From: an uncultured Burkholderiales bacterium
Lineage (GTDB): Bacteria > Pseudomonadota > Gammaproteobacteria > Burkholderiales > Burkholderiaceae_C
NCBI GenBank assembly: GCA_903820745.1
Contig: CAIJIT010000284.1
Span: forward strand, 28,133 to 92,132
DNA length: 64,000 bases
Direction: 5' to 3'
How positions within the stretch are numbered: the stretch's first letter is position 1; each line of letters opens with the position of its first letter. Of the stretch, positions 1 to 8,317 are shown in pieces. The position numbers and the translations under genes were made by a program. The notes beneath the pieces are model-generated. The model saw only the letters and a program-made list of their open reading frames with translations, made no database searches and was not told the origin of the DNA.

Positions 1-1116
1 GCGCATTGGCATCACGACATACTTGAAGCCGGTTTGCCCGGGGATGGTGATCAAGGCGCTGGCCGAACTGTCGTTCAGGTCGATGCTGACCATGTCCTGG
101 CTCATGTTCGACAAAGCGTCCATCAGATAGGTCACGTTGAAGCCGGTTTCGATCAGGTCGCCGCCGTAGTCGATCTCGATCTCTTCCTTGGCTTCTTCCT
201 GCTCGGCATTGCTCGACGCGATCGACAACAGACCCGGCTCGAAGGACAGGCGCACGGCCTTGAACTTTTCGCTGGTCAGAATCGCAGCGCGCTGCAGCGA
301 TGACAGCAGCGTCACGCGGCCCAGCGTCACATTGAACTTGTGCGACTTGGGGATGACGCGGTTGTAGTCCGGGAACTTGCCCTCGACCAATTTGGTCACA
401 AACTCCATGCCGGAGAAGCTGAACTTGGCCTGGTTGCCGGCAAAGCGCATCTCGATCGGCTGCTCTTCGCTTTCGCCCTTGCCGTCCTTCAGCAAACGCA
501 TCAATTCCAGCACCGTCTTGCGCGGCAGGATCACTTCCTGCTTGGGAATGTCGGTCTCAAGTGTGGCTTGCGCCAGCGCCAGGCGATGCCCGTCGGTAGC
601 CACCAGCGTCAGGCTGTTGCCTTCGGCAACGAACAGGATGCCATTCAGGTAATAGCGGATGTCATGCACCGCCATCGCGAAGTGCACCTGGTTGATCAGC
701 ATCTTCAGCGTCTTCTGAGGCACCGAGAACACCGGTCCGAAATCGGCGGCTTCCTGCACCAGCGGGAAGTCGTCGGCGGGCAAGGTCTGCAGCGTGAACC
801 GGCTCTTGCCGCCTTGCAGTGTCAGCTTGGCGGCATTCGCCGTCAGCGATACGGTCTGATCGGCTGGCATCGAGCGCAGGATGTCGATCAGCTTGCGCGC
901 TCCAACGGTGGTGGCGAAATCGCCCACATCCCCGCCCAGCTCGGCCGTCGTACGCACCTGGATCTCCAGATCGCTGGTGGTCAGCTCGAGGTTTCCGCCT
1001 TGCTTGCGGATCAGCACATTGGCGAGTATGGGCAAGGTGTGGCGGCGCTCCACGATGCCGGCGACCGCTTGCAGGGCGCCAAGCACCTTGTCCTGGGTGG
1101 CTTTCAACACAATCAT
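1..1116 (-). CDS. dnaN: DNA polymerase III subunit beta (sliding clamp), 3' end cut by window
   Basis: This is the ring-shaped processivity clamp that tethers DNA polymerase III to DNA in the cytoplasm. The 372 visible codons begin MIVLKATQDK and run in one frame to VVMPMR at the window edge. The E. coli protein ends MPMRL, so only about one residue and the stop are missing. The three clamp-fold repeats fill the length evenly. It lies about 110 bp downstream of dnaA on the same strand, the classical dnaA-dnaN order beside the origin. The start is the ATG complementary to 1114-1116. Confidence 0.95.
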   Translation of the reverse strand, partial: MIVLKATQDKVLGALQAVAGIVERRHTLPILANVLIRKQGGNLELTTSDLEIQVRTTAELGGDVGDFATTVGARKLIDILRSMPADQTVSLTANAAKLTLQGGKSRFTLQTLPADDFPLVQEAADFGPVFSVPQKTLKMLINQVHFAMAVHDIRYYLNGILFVAEGNSLTLVATDGHRLALAQATLETDIPKQEVILPRKTVLELMRLLKDGKGESEEQPIEMRFAGNQAKFSFSGMEFVTKLVEGKFPDYNRVIPKSHKFNVTLGRVTLLSSLQRAAILTSEKFKAVRLSFEPGLLSIASSNAEQEEAKEEIEIDYGGDLIETGFNVTYLMDALSNMSQDMVSIDLNDSSASALITIPGQTGFKYVVMPMR

Positions 1117-1226
1117 GTCAACCTCTTTCCGCTTGTTTTGATCGGGATGGCGTAATCACGCCAGCACCGCGCATTTTGACTTACTCCGAAGCCAATTCCC
1201 GCCCGAATTAACCATTGCCAGTTGAA

Positions 1227-2690
1227 TCAGCCTTTTAAAGTCTGTTCCAGCACATGCAATTGCTGATTCAGTTCGGTATTTTTCTGTCTTTCGCCGCCGA
1301 TCTTGCGCACCGCATGCAGCACGGTCGTGTGATCGCGGCCGCCGAACAGCTCGCCGATTTCCGGCAAACTCTTCTGCGTCAACTCCTTGGCGATATACAT
1401 GGCGATCTGGCGCGGCCTGGCAATCGAGGCCGGGCGCTTCTTCGAATACATGTCACCGATCTTGATCTTGTAGAAGTCGGCCACCGTCTTCTGGATGTTT
1501 TCCACCGAAATCTGCCGGTTCTGGATCGACAGCAGATCCTTCAGCGCTTCGCGCGCCAACTGGATATTGATTTCCTTGTGGCTGAAGCGGCTGTAGGCCA
1601 GCACCTTGCGCAGCGCACCTTCGAGCTCACGCACATTCGCGCGCACATTCTTGGCGATGAAGAAGGCCACATCCTCGGGCATCGGCGTGGCCTCGGCCTC
1701 GGCCTTCTTGATCAGGATCGCCACCCGCATCTCGAGCTCGGGCGGCTCGATCGCCACGGTCAAGCCGGCATCGAAGCGACTGGTCAAGCGCTCGTCGATG
1801 TCCACCAGGCCCTTCGGGTAGGTGTCGCTGGTCATGATGATGTGAGCCCGCTTGGCCAGCAACGCTTCGAAGGCGTTGAAAAACTCCTCCTGCGTGCGCT
1901 CCTTGCCGGCGAAGAACTGCACATCGTCAATCAGCAGCAGGTCGAGCGAATGGTATTTGGCCTTCAACTCATCAAAGGTCTTGCGCTGGTAGTTCTTCAC
2001 CACATCGGAGATGAACTGCTCGGCATGCAGATAGAGCACGCGAGCGTCCGGCTTGTCCTTCAGCAAGGCATTGCCGACCGCATGGATCAAATGCGTCTTG
2101 CCCAGCCCCACGCCACCATAGATGAACAGCGGGTTGTACATCTGCCCTGGCGCGCCGGCGACATGCAAGGCCGCAGTGCGCGCCATCTGGTTGGCGCGTC
2201 CCGGCACCAGGTTGTCAAAGGTCAGCGCGCTGTTGATGCGGTGGCGCGTGGAACTCGGAGCCGGGCTTTGCTGCGCGATCTGGTTGGGCGATGAACTGGA
2301 CTGAACGTTAGCAGCGCCATTGATCGATACCGGCCGCAAGCCGTTGTGCAAAACCTGCCCGACCGCAATCGGCTGGTTGGCAGGCAACGCTTGCGGCGGT
2401 TGCCCGGCATTGTCCCGGGCGGCCAAGGCCAACTCGAGCTTGGCCGGCTTGCCGGCCAGTTCGGACAGGATCGACTCGATCCGGGTTGAATATTGGTTGC
2501 GGATCCAGTCGAGCTTGAAACGATTGGGCACGCGCAAGCAAAACACCAGGCCATCCGCGCCAGCGCCGTCAGCCAGAACGGCAGGCGGCAAGGGACGAAT
2601 CCAAGTATTGAATTGTTGTTCGGGCAGTTCAGCGGCCAATCGATCACAACCGCGCTGCCACAGGTCTGCGCCACTCATCTCTGCGCTCAT
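1227..2690 (-). CDS. dnaA: Chromosomal replication initiator protein DnaA
   Basis: This AAA+ initiator binds DnaA boxes, opens oriC and recruits the DnaB helicase. From ATG 2690 it is 487 residues. Domain I at the N-terminus (ADLWQR...[10 protein letters not shown]) is followed by a poorly conserved linker. The AAA+ core has Walker [10 protein letters not shown] and Walker [10 protein letters not shown]. The C-terminal DNA-binding domain carries the signature [11 protein letters not shown]. The frame is open for 16 more codons, to 2738. I chose 2690 because family similarity begins just after it and a DnaA-like box abuts it upstream. ATG 2678 is an alternative. Box-like sites at 2691 and 2751 suggest autoregulation. 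Confidence 0.96.
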   Translation of the reverse strand: MSAEMSGADLWQRGCDRLAAELPEQQFNTWIRPLPPAVLADGAGADGLVFCLRVPNRFKLDWIRNQYSTRIESILSELAGKPAKLELALAARDNAGQPPQALPANQPIAVGQVLHNGLRPVSINGAANVQSSSSPNQIAQQSPAPSSTRHRINSALTFDNLVPGRANQMARTAALHVAGAPGQMYNPLFIYGGVGLGKTHLIHAVGNALLKDKPDARVLYLHAEQFISDVVKNYQRKTFDELKAKYHSLDLLLIDDVQFFAGKERTQEEFFNAFEALLAKRAHIIMTSDTYPKGLVDIDERLTSRFDAGLTVAIEPPELEMRVAILIKKAEAEATPMPEDVAFFIAKNVRANVRELEGALRKVLAYSRFSHKEINIQLAREALKDLLSIQNRQISVENIQKTVADFYKIKIGDMYSKKRPASIARPRQIAMYIAKELTQKSLPEIGELFGGRDHTTVLHAVRKIGGERQKNTELNQQLHVLEQTLKG

Positions 2691-2699
2691 TGTGGAAAA
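2691..2699 (-). promoter_or_regulatory. Degenerate DnaA box beside the dnaA start
   Basis: The plus strand reads TGTGGAAAA, which is TTTTCCACA on the minus strand, one mismatch from TTATCCACA. It touches the chosen dnaA start codon, a position suited to autorepression. A single 9-mer can occur by chance. Confidence 0.45.
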
Positions 2700-2750
2700 C
2701 TTGTTCAGGAGGGGGCCGATTGTACGGACTGAAAACATAAAAACCAGAGG

Positions 2751-2759
2751 TTATCCACA
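2751..2759 (+). promoter_or_regulatory. Consensus DnaA box
   Basis: A perfect TTATCCACA lies about 60 bp upstream of the dnaA start, in the dnaA-rpmH gap where many proteobacteria have oriC. It is the only perfect box I found between dnaA and rpmH. Confidence 0.75.
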
Positions 2760-2812
2760 GATTTTTGGCAAGCTTTCAGCCGTCCTGGCTGCGGGTATTC
2801 CCGAGAATTGCA

Positions 2813-2841
2813 TTGACCTGGGGCCAAAAGTTTGTTGTAAT
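2813..2841 (+). promoter_or_regulatory. Sigma-70-type promoter for the rpmH operon
   Basis: TTGACC at 2813-2818 and TGTAAT at 2836-2841 are separated by exactly 17 bp, each close to consensus. They precede rpmH by about 330 bp, leaving a long untranslated leader. This is a motif match only. Confidence 0.55.
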
Positions 2842-3171
2842 CGCGGGTTTTCCGGACGCTGGGTAGCGCAATCGGCATGACCATGCCAGAATGCTCGACT
2901 TGCACAGCGTTGACCGAACCCGGCGATTGTCTGGTCTATCCATCGAGGACGGGCTACGCAACCCGAGGGATTTGGGCAACCTTGTGAACGCCAAGCGCAC
3001 CGGCGCGGGGCTGATCAGTGACCATTGATTCGAGGCTGTCTACAGCCGAAGACCGATGACCGGGTTGCAAACCGCAGGTCCGTTTGTATCCCGGCGACTG
3101 ATAGCCACCACCAGCCAAGGCGTCATCTGACGACCTTGGACCTTACCGAATTACCCCACTGGGCCATCATC

Positions 3172-3306
3172 ATGAAACGCACTTACCAAGCCTCAAAGAC
3201 TCGCCGCGCCCGTACCCACGGCTTCCTGGTCCGCATGAAGACACGCGGCGGCCGCGCCGTGATCGCCGCGCGCCGCGCCAAGGGTCGCAAGCGCCTGGCT
3301 GTCTGA
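3172..3306 (+). CDS. rpmH: 50S ribosomal protein L34
   Basis: A basic 44-residue protein beginning MKRTYQ and containing [15 protein letters not shown], the invariant L34 core. It binds 23S rRNA in the large subunit. Length equals the family norm. The frame is open upstream to 3025, but the family start is fixed at ATG 3172. It heads the rpmH-rnpA-yidD-yidC cluster. Confidence 0.97.
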   Translation: MKRTYQASKTRRARTHGFLVRMKTRGGRAVIAARRAKGRKRLAV

Positions 3307-3326
3307 GTCAGGACAACAGGCCTGTG

Positions 3327-3776
3327 ATGGGCCGCATCGTGCGATCTGCAGACTTCGTCCGCGTCCTGGGAACGTCCAGTCGCGTTCGCAGCAGCCATTT
3401 CGCCGTGCACCATCTGGCCGCCAGTCCAAGCCGGGCCGGCAAGGTCTTGTGCACCGGAAACAGCAAGTTATCAACAGGCGACGCACAGATGATCCACAGC
3501 CCTGTGGATGAAACGCCTCCTGAAGGCTGCTGGCTCGGTGTTGTCGTTCCCAAACGTCATGCCAAGCGCTCTGTGACCCGCTCCTTGCTGAAACGCCAGA
3601 TTCGCGCTGCATTCGCCGACCAAGCTCAACTGCCACCCGGCATGTGGGTGGTGCGCTTGCGTTCGCCTTTTGACCGCAAACTGTTCCCGAGCGCCGCATC
3701 CGACGCCCTGCGCCTGGCCGCTCATGGCGAATTGGCTCAGTTGGCCGGCCGCGTGCGAGTTCGCGCCGCCGCTTGA
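3327..3776 (+). CDS. rnpA: Ribonuclease P protein component
   Basis: This is the protein cofactor of RNase P, which with the M1 RNA removes 5' leaders from pre-tRNAs. It is 149 residues, longer than the roughly 120 of E. coli RnpA. The signature region VVPKRHAKRSVTRSLLKRQIR is present, with Ser where the family usually has Asn (RNxxKR). The extra length is an inserted segment around residues 35-70, whose DNA carries three near-consensus DnaA boxes. ATG 3327 is preferred; GTG 3324 immediately precedes it. It lies 20 bp after rpmH and 7 bp before yidD. Confidence 0.93.
   Translation: MGRIVRSADFVRVLGTSSRVRSSHFAVHHLAASPSRAGKVLCTGNSKLSTGDAQMIHSPVDETPPEGCWLGVVVPKRHAKRSVTRSLLKRQIRAAFADQAQLPPGMWVVRLRSPFDRKLFPSAASDALRLAAHGELAQLAGRVRVRAAA
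3468..3511 (+). promoter_or_regulatory. Cluster of three DnaA-box-like sites inside rnpA
   Basis: TTATCAACA at 3468-3476, TGATCCACA at 3490-3498 and, on the other strand, TCATCCACA at 3503-3511. Each has one mismatch from TTATCCACA. Three such sites in 44 bp is far denser than the rest of the region. They encode part of the extra segment of RnpA. Confidence 0.5.
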
Positions 3777-3783
3777 TCCGGAC

Positions 3784-4092
3784 ATGAACAAGCCGCCATC
3801 GATCGCTCAGCGAGCGCTGATCGGCGCCGTGCGCTTCTATCGGATGATGCTGAGTCCATGGCTCGGTGCCTCCTGCCGCTTCGAGCCAACCTGTTCGATC
3901 TATGCCATTGAAGCCTTGCAGCGCCATGGCGCTTTAGCTGGAAGCTATCTGGCCGGCAGCAGAATCTTGCGTTGCAATCCCTTTTGCCAAGGCGGCCATG
4001 ACGGCGTGCCTGACAATGCGCCTGCCTTGTTTGCCCACCTGGGCATCAAGTCAGCCTCTCCCCGAACCAACAATCCAGAAACCTCCTCATGA
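3784..4092 (+). CDS. yidD: Membrane protein insertion efficiency factor YidD
   Basis: A 102-residue small protein that assists YidC-dependent membrane insertion at the inner face of the cytoplasmic membrane. The family core is clear: FYRMMLSPWLG, then CRFEPTCSIYAIEAL, then LRCNPFCQGG, with the conserved cysteines. It starts 7 bp after rnpA and its stop overlaps the yidC start in an ATGA, so the two are probably translationally coupled. Confidence 0.93.
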   Translation: MNKPPSIAQRALIGAVRFYRMMLSPWLGASCRFEPTCSIYAIEALQRHGALAGSYLAGSRILRCNPFCQGGHDGVPDNAPALFAHLGIKSASPRTNNPETSS

Positions 4093-5813
4093 CTGATATT
4101 CGCCGCACCGTGCTGTGGGTGGTGTTCACCATGTCCCTCGTCCTGCTCTGGGACGGCTGGCAAAAAGAACATGGGCAGCTTTCGATGTTCAGCCCGCCTG
4201 CAGCAAAACCGGTCGCTGCCGCCTCGGCGCCCGGCGCTGCCGGCGTGGCCGCGCCCGGTTTGTCACCGACAACATTGCCAGGCACAACTGCAGGCACGGT
4301 GCCAGCAGGGACTGTTGCCCCGCAAGCCAGCGAACAGGTCATCGTCAAGACCGATGTCATGAACGTCACGCTGGAGTCACTTGGCGGCGACGTCAGCCGG
4401 GTCGAACTGTTGCAATACCTGACTTCCCCGGAAACAGCCTTGTTCGACCCCTTGCTGCAAGCCCTGCATATCCAGGACAAGAAACCGCATCAAGCCACGC
4501 CGGTGCTGCTGCTTGATGCTGCAAGGCAGAGCTACAAGGCGCAATCAGGCCTGCTGGGCAGCAAGGGCGAGTCCCTGCCCAACCATGGCACGTTGATGGC
4601 CTTTTTGCCTGGCGAGCGGACCTTGAAGGATGGTGTCAACGAACTCATCGTCAAGCTCGAGTCGCCCGAAATCAGCGGCGTCAAGCTGGTCAAGACCTTT
4701 ACCTTCAAGCGCGGCGACTATGTCATCGGCGTCAAGCATGACATCGTCAATGTCGGCCCGAATGCCTTGACCCCGCAGGTCTATGTGCAATTGGTGCGCG
4801 ATGGCATCGCTGGCCCCGGCGGCTCAAGCTTTTATTCGACCTTCACCGGCCCGGCCGTCTATACCGACAAGACCAAGTTCCGCAAGGTCGCATTCACCGA
4901 CATCGACAAGGGCAAGGTCGACATCGAGAAGACCGCCAGTGACGGCTGGGTCGCCATGGTGCAGCATTATTTCGCCAGCGCCTGGCTCAACAATGAAGCC
5001 GGTCCGCGCGAATTCTTCGCCAAAAAGGTCGACAGCAACAATTACTCGGTCGGCATGGTTTACACCCTGGCGCCACTCGCCCCGGGGGCGACAGCGACCC
5101 GATCGGACCAGCTCTTCGTTGGTCCGCAGGAAGAGAACAAGCTCGCCGCCCTGGCACCAGGATTGGAACTGGTGAAGGACTACGGCATGTTCAAGATGCT
5201 GTCGCAACCGTTGTTCTGGCTGCTCGACCAGTTGCACAGCCTGCTCGGCAATTGGGGTTGGGCCATCATCGCGTTGGTCGTGCTGCTGAAAATCGCTTTT
5301 TACTGGCTCAATGCCAGCGCCTACCGCAGCATGGCCAAGATGAAGGCTGTCGGCCCCAAGGTGCAGGCCATGCGCGAGCGGTTGAAGGACAAACCGCAGG
5401 AGATGCAGCAGGAAATGATGCGCATCTACCGCGAGGAAAAGGTCAACCCGATCGGGGGCTGCCTGCCGATCTTCCTGCAGATGCCCTTCTTCATGGGCTT
5501 GTACTGGGTCTTGCTGTCGACCGTCGAAATGCGCGGCGCGCCCTGGCTGGGTTGGATCGTGGACCTGGCTGACAAGGATCCCTATTTCATCCTGCCGCTG
5601 TTGATGACGGCTTCGAGCCTGTTCCAGGTCTGGTTGAATCCGACACCGCCTGATCCGATGCAAGCCAAGATGATGTGGTTCATGCCGCTGGCTTTCAGCT
5701 TCATGTTCTTCGTCTTCCCTTCGGGTCTGGTGCTTTACTGGTTGACCAACAACATCTTGTCGATCACCCAGCAGTGGCTGATCAACAAGCAACTCGGCGT
5801 GCAGAACAGTTAG
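4089..5813 (+). CDS. yidC: Membrane protein insertase YidC
   Basis: YidC inserts and folds inner-membrane proteins, alone or with SecYEG. It is 574 residues, normal for Gram-negatives. An N-terminal membrane anchor (residues about 5-20) is followed by an Ala/Pro/Thr-rich linker, the large periplasmic P1 domain, and the C-terminal Oxa1-like core from about residue 355 with conserved GGCLPIFLQMPFFMGLY and GLVLYWLTNN. The ATG at 4089 overlaps the yidD stop. A strong terminator follows, so this closes the rpmH operon. Confidence 0.96.
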   Translation: MTDIRRTVLWVVFTMSLVLLWDGWQKEHGQLSMFSPPAAKPVAAASAPGAAGVAAPGLSPTTLPGTTAGTVPAGTVAPQASEQVIVKTDVMNVTLESLGGDVSRVELLQYLTSPETALFDPLLQALHIQDKKPHQATPVLLLDAARQSYKAQSGLLGSKGESLPNHGTLMAFLPGERTLKDGVNELIVKLESPEISGVKLVKTFTFKRGDYVIGVKHDIVNVGPNALTPQVYVQLVRDGIAGPGGSSFYSTFTGPAVYTDKTKFRKVAFTDIDKGKVDIEKTASDGWVAMVQHYFASAWLNNEAGPREFFAKKVDSNNYSVGMVYTLAPLAPGATATRSDQLFVGPQEENKLAALAPGLELVKDYGMFKMLSQPLFWLLDQLHSLLGNWGWAIIALVVLLKIAFYWLNASAYRSMAKMKAVGPKVQAMRERLKDKPQEMQQEMMRIYREEKVNPIGGCLPIFLQMPFFMGLYWVLLSTVEMRGAPWLGWIVDLADKDPYFILPLLMTASSLFQVWLNPTPPDPMQAKMMWFMPLAFSFMFFVFPSGLVLYWLTNNILSITQQWLINKQLGVQNS

Positions 5814-5847
5814 CCCGACTCGACGACCAAGCCGTCAGCAAATCACG

Positions 5848-5882
5848 AAACCCCCGGCCGCCCCTGGTCCGGGGGTTTTTTT
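5848..5882 (+). terminator. Rho-independent terminator after yidC
   Basis: A 10-bp stem, AAACCCCCGG (5848-5857) with CCGGGGGTTT (5869-5878), is followed by a run of seven T. It ends the rpmH-rnpA-yidD-yidC transcript. Confidence 0.85.
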
Positions 5883-5962
5883 ATGGGTTGGGTTCGATTC
5901 AAATCCCTTACGCGGGGTAGCGCTTCGAAGCCGGCCAGAGATTTGATCGGGAATGAGAACAG

Positions 5963-6000
5963 GGCAGGACTCAAGCTTCACGAGAACGCTTGAGCCTGCC
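5963..6000. other. Strong unexplained hairpin upstream of mnmE
   Basis: GGCAGG, a bulged A, then CTCAAGC (5963-5976) can pair with GCTTGAGCCTGCC (5988-6000): 13 pairs around an 11-nt loop. No T-run follows on either strand, so it is not a typical terminator. It lies 63 bp before mnmE, in its probable leader. Confidence 0.4.
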
Positions 6001-6063
6001 TCCCCCGCACCAATCATTCGCCCGCTGCGGGTTTGCAGGCTTCGATGCCGATAAGATCCGCCG

Positions 6064-7440
6064 ATGCTGTCGCGCCATCAAGATCCTATCGCCGCCATCG
6101 CCACTGCCCCGGGACGCGGAGCGGTCGGCATCTTGCGGATTTCCTCCAGATCAGACCTGCAGCCCCTGATCGCTGCGATCTGCGCACGCGACTTGCGGCC
6201 GCGCGAGGCGACTTACCTGCCCTTTCTCGACGTCAAGGGCGAAGCGATTGACCAGGGCCTTGCGCTGTTCTTCCCCAGCCCGCATTCCTATACCGGCGAG
6301 CATGTGCTGGAACTGCAAGCCCATGGCGGCCCGGTCGTGCTGCAACTGCTGCTCGCGCGCTGCTTGGACGCCGGCCGCGAGCTGCGACTGCGTTTGGCGC
6401 TGCCCGGTGAGTTCACCCAACGCGCCTATCTGAACGGCAAGCTCGACCTCGCGCAGGCCGAGGCCGTCAGCGACCTCATCGACGCCAGCACCGAAGCCGC
6501 AGCTCGGAGCGCCAGCCGGGCGCTGGCCGGCGCCTTGTCGAGCGAGGTCAGCGAACTGCGCGATGCGCTGATCAAGCTGCGCATGCTGGTCGAGGCGACG
6601 CTCGACTTCCCCGAGGAAGAGCTCGATTTCCTGCAGCAAGCCGATGCGCTGGGTCAGTTGGCGCGCTTGCAAACCCGGGTAAGCGGCGTCCTGCAGCGCA
6701 CACGCCAGGGTGCGATCCTGCGGGAAGGTATCAAGGTCGTGCTGGCAGGCCAACCCAATGTGGGCAAGAGCTCGTTGCTGAACGCCTTGGCCGGCGCTGA
6801 ACTGGCCATCGTCACGCCGGTGCCAGGTACCACCCGCGACAAGGTCAGCCAGACCATACAAATCGAAGGCGTGCCGCTGCATATCAGCGACACCGCCGGT
6901 TTGCGTGACACCGACGACGAAGTCGAACGGATCGGCGTGGCACGCAGCTGGGACGCGATCAACGATGCCGACATGCTGATCTTCATGCATGACCTGACCC
7001 GCATCGGCCGGCCTGACTATCAGGCCGGCGATTCGCTCATCCAATCCCGCCTGGCCGGCATCGCGCCGCAGCGGATTTTGCAGGTCTACAACAAGGCCGA
7101 TGCGGCCAGCAGCGGGCCCTTGCCGGCAGGCGCGCTGAGCCTGTCAGCCAAGTCAGGCCAAGGGCTGAACGAGTTGCGGCGCCGGTTGCTGGAGCAGGTC
7201 GGCTGGCAGTCGACGCCCGAAGGCCTGTACATCGCCCGCGAACGCCATGTCCAGGCGCTGCAGCGCACGCGCGAGCATCTGCTGCTGGCAATGGCTGTGG
7301 TCGGTCAGACGCCGCCGGCCCTCGACCTGCTCGCCGAAGAATTACGCCTGGGTCACGATGCCTTGGGCGAGATCACCGGCCAATTCTCTGCGGACGACCT
7401 GCTCGGCGAGATTTTCAGCAAGTTCTGTATCGGCAAGTGA
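6064..7440 (+). CDS. mnmE: tRNA modification GTPase MnmE
   Basis: With MnmG this enzyme modifies the wobble uridine of certain tRNAs (cmnm5U). It is 458 residues. The N-terminal folate-binding domain begins with [19 protein letters not shown]. The G domain is inserted in the helical domain and has [12 protein letters not shown] (about residue 225-236), the DTAG motif and NKAD. The C-terminus is FCIGK, with the cysteine required for modification. It follows yidC after a terminator, as usual in betaproteobacteria. Confidence 0.96.
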   Translation: MLSRHQDPIAAIATAPGRGAVGILRISSRSDLQPLIAAICARDLRPREATYLPFLDVKGEAIDQGLALFFPSPHSYTGEHVLELQAHGGPVVLQLLLARCLDAGRELRLRLALPGEFTQRAYLNGKLDLAQAEAVSDLIDASTEAAARSASRALAGALSSEVSELRDALIKLRMLVEATLDFPEEELDFLQQADALGQLARLQTRVSGVLQRTRQGAILREGIKVVLAGQPNVGKSSLLNALAGAELAIVTPVPGTTRDKVSQTIQIEGVPLHISDTAGLRDTDDEVERIGVARSWDAINDADMLIFMHDLTRIGRPDYQAGDSLIQSRLAGIAPQRILQVYNKADAASSGPLPAGALSLSAKSGQGLNELRRRLLEQVGWQSTPEGLYIARERHVQALQRTREHLLLAMAVVGQTPPALDLLAEELRLGHDALGEITGQFSADDLLGEIFSKFCIGK

Positions 7441-7455
7441 AGCTTTGCTAAGCGC

Positions 7456-7689
7456 TCAGCGCCCATGCGGGAAAGTCGACTTGGCGGTCGGCTTCTTGAC
7501 ACCCTTGCCCTGCGCAACCCAGAGCTTGTAGGCCGGCGATGTCAGCTCACGCTTCATCAGTTGCACCAGTTCGCCTTGGGTGATCGCGAACTCCTGCAAC
7601 ACCTTGTTATAGGGCGGCAGATCGTCAAACGCTGTGGCGATCACGCGCTTGATTTGATCGGGGCTGAGACGGGGGATTGGTTTGGCCAT
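7456..7689 (-). CDS. DUF2805 (TIGR03643) family small protein
   Basis: A 77-residue conserved protein of unknown function beginning MAKPIPRLSP and containing DDLPPYNKVLQEF and TSPAYKLWV, which I recognise as the DUF2805 family. The frame is open to 7800, but family similarity begins at the ATG complementary to 7687-7689. Its start lies inside the end of the upstream DTW-domain gene, a 65-nt overlap in another frame. It converges with mnmE, 15 bp away. Confidence 0.8.
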   Translation of the reverse strand: MAKPIPRLSPDQIKRVIATAFDDLPPYNKVLQEFAITQGELVQLMKRELTSPAYKLWVAQGKGVKKPTAKSTFPHGR

Positions 7690-8308
7690 GGGCCGATTGT
7701 CGCTGCTGCGTCTGCACAAAGCCATCGAAGGCCTGCAGCAAGGGGTGATAGCGCTCGGCATCACCTTCGATCCGGCCGATGGCCAGCAGGCTGGCTTCAA
7801 GCGTCGAGAGTTGATGGGTATGCTGAGCGCGTCTGATCAAGTAGCGAGATGGCGGCGGGTCGGGCAATGAATAGCGGAGCAGGTCTTGCAGCCAAGGGTT
7901 CAAATGGATCATCTTGCGGCTCTTGCGCCAGGTGGCATCGAGGACGATCAAACGCAATGCACTGCAGCCGATGGCCGGATCCAGCAGCAATTCGGGCGCC
8001 GACTCTTTGGCTCCTGGATAAAGCAGCAGCGTGCGGCGATCGGGCGGCGCCACCAATGCCGCATCGAAAACCTCGCCGACCAGCAAGCGACTGCGCGCCA
8101 GGCTCAGGTGCAGCAGCCTCGCCGTGCCCTTGGCATGCTGCTGCTCCAGCGGGTGTTGCAGCAAAAGCAGTTCAACCCGGTTGCTGACCGGCCTGATCCA
8201 TTCACACAGGCAGGCGACGCGCGGACGCAGGCATGCGGGGCAGGTCGACCGCCGGGTCGCGTCTTGTTCCAGGGTCGGCGGGATGTTCGTGGTCATGGCT
8301 TGCGCCAT
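7625..8308 (-). CDS. tapT: DTW-domain tRNA-uridine aminocarboxypropyltransferase
   Basis: Proteins of this family transfer the 3-amino-3-carboxypropyl group of S-adenosylmethionine to a tRNA uridine (acp3U). It is 227 residues. An N-terminal CxxC...CxC cluster (CPACLRPRVACLC) is likely a zinc site. The signature VLDATWRKSRKM sits mid-protein, followed by S-x-LEA. The last 20 or so residues are Gln/Ser/Arg-rich and overlap the DUF2805 gene. ATG 8296 is an alternative start. It is probably co-transcribed with the membrane protein gene upstream, whose stop is 9 bp away. Confidence 0.82.
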   Translation of the reverse strand: MAQAMTTNIPPTLEQDATRRSTCPACLRPRVACLCEWIRPVSNRVELLLLQHPLEQQHAKGTARLLHLSLARSRLLVGEVFDAALVAPPDRRTLLLYPGAKESAPELLLDPAIGCSALRLIVLDATWRKSRKMIHLNPWLQDLLRYSLPDPPPSRYLIRRAQHTHQLSTLEASLLAIGRIEGDAERYHPLLQAFDGFVQTQQRQSAHGQTNPPSQPRSNQARDRHSV

Positions 8309-8317
8309 GAGAACACA

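Larger units (their letters stand above)
2691..3171. other. dnaA-rpmH intergenic region, candidate oriC
   Basis: About 480 bp without a convincing gene, between divergent dnaA and rpmH. It holds one perfect and one degenerate DnaA box at the dnaA end and a sigma-70-like promoter for rpmH at 2813-2841. I see no strongly AT-rich unwinding element and no array of boxes. Origin function is inferred from gene context. Further box-like sites lie inside rnpA at 3468-3511, so the functional origin may extend past rpmH. Confidence 0.55.

Noticed and set aside
2691..2738. N-terminal extension of DnaA by 16 residues
   Set aside because: Similarity begins at the internal ATG, and the extension would run through the DnaA-like box and lacks a ribosome site.
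5883..5910. tRNA-T-arm-like sequence (GGTTCGATTC) after the yidC terminator
   Set aside because: The flanking bases do not form the T stem and no acceptor or anticodon arm can be built.
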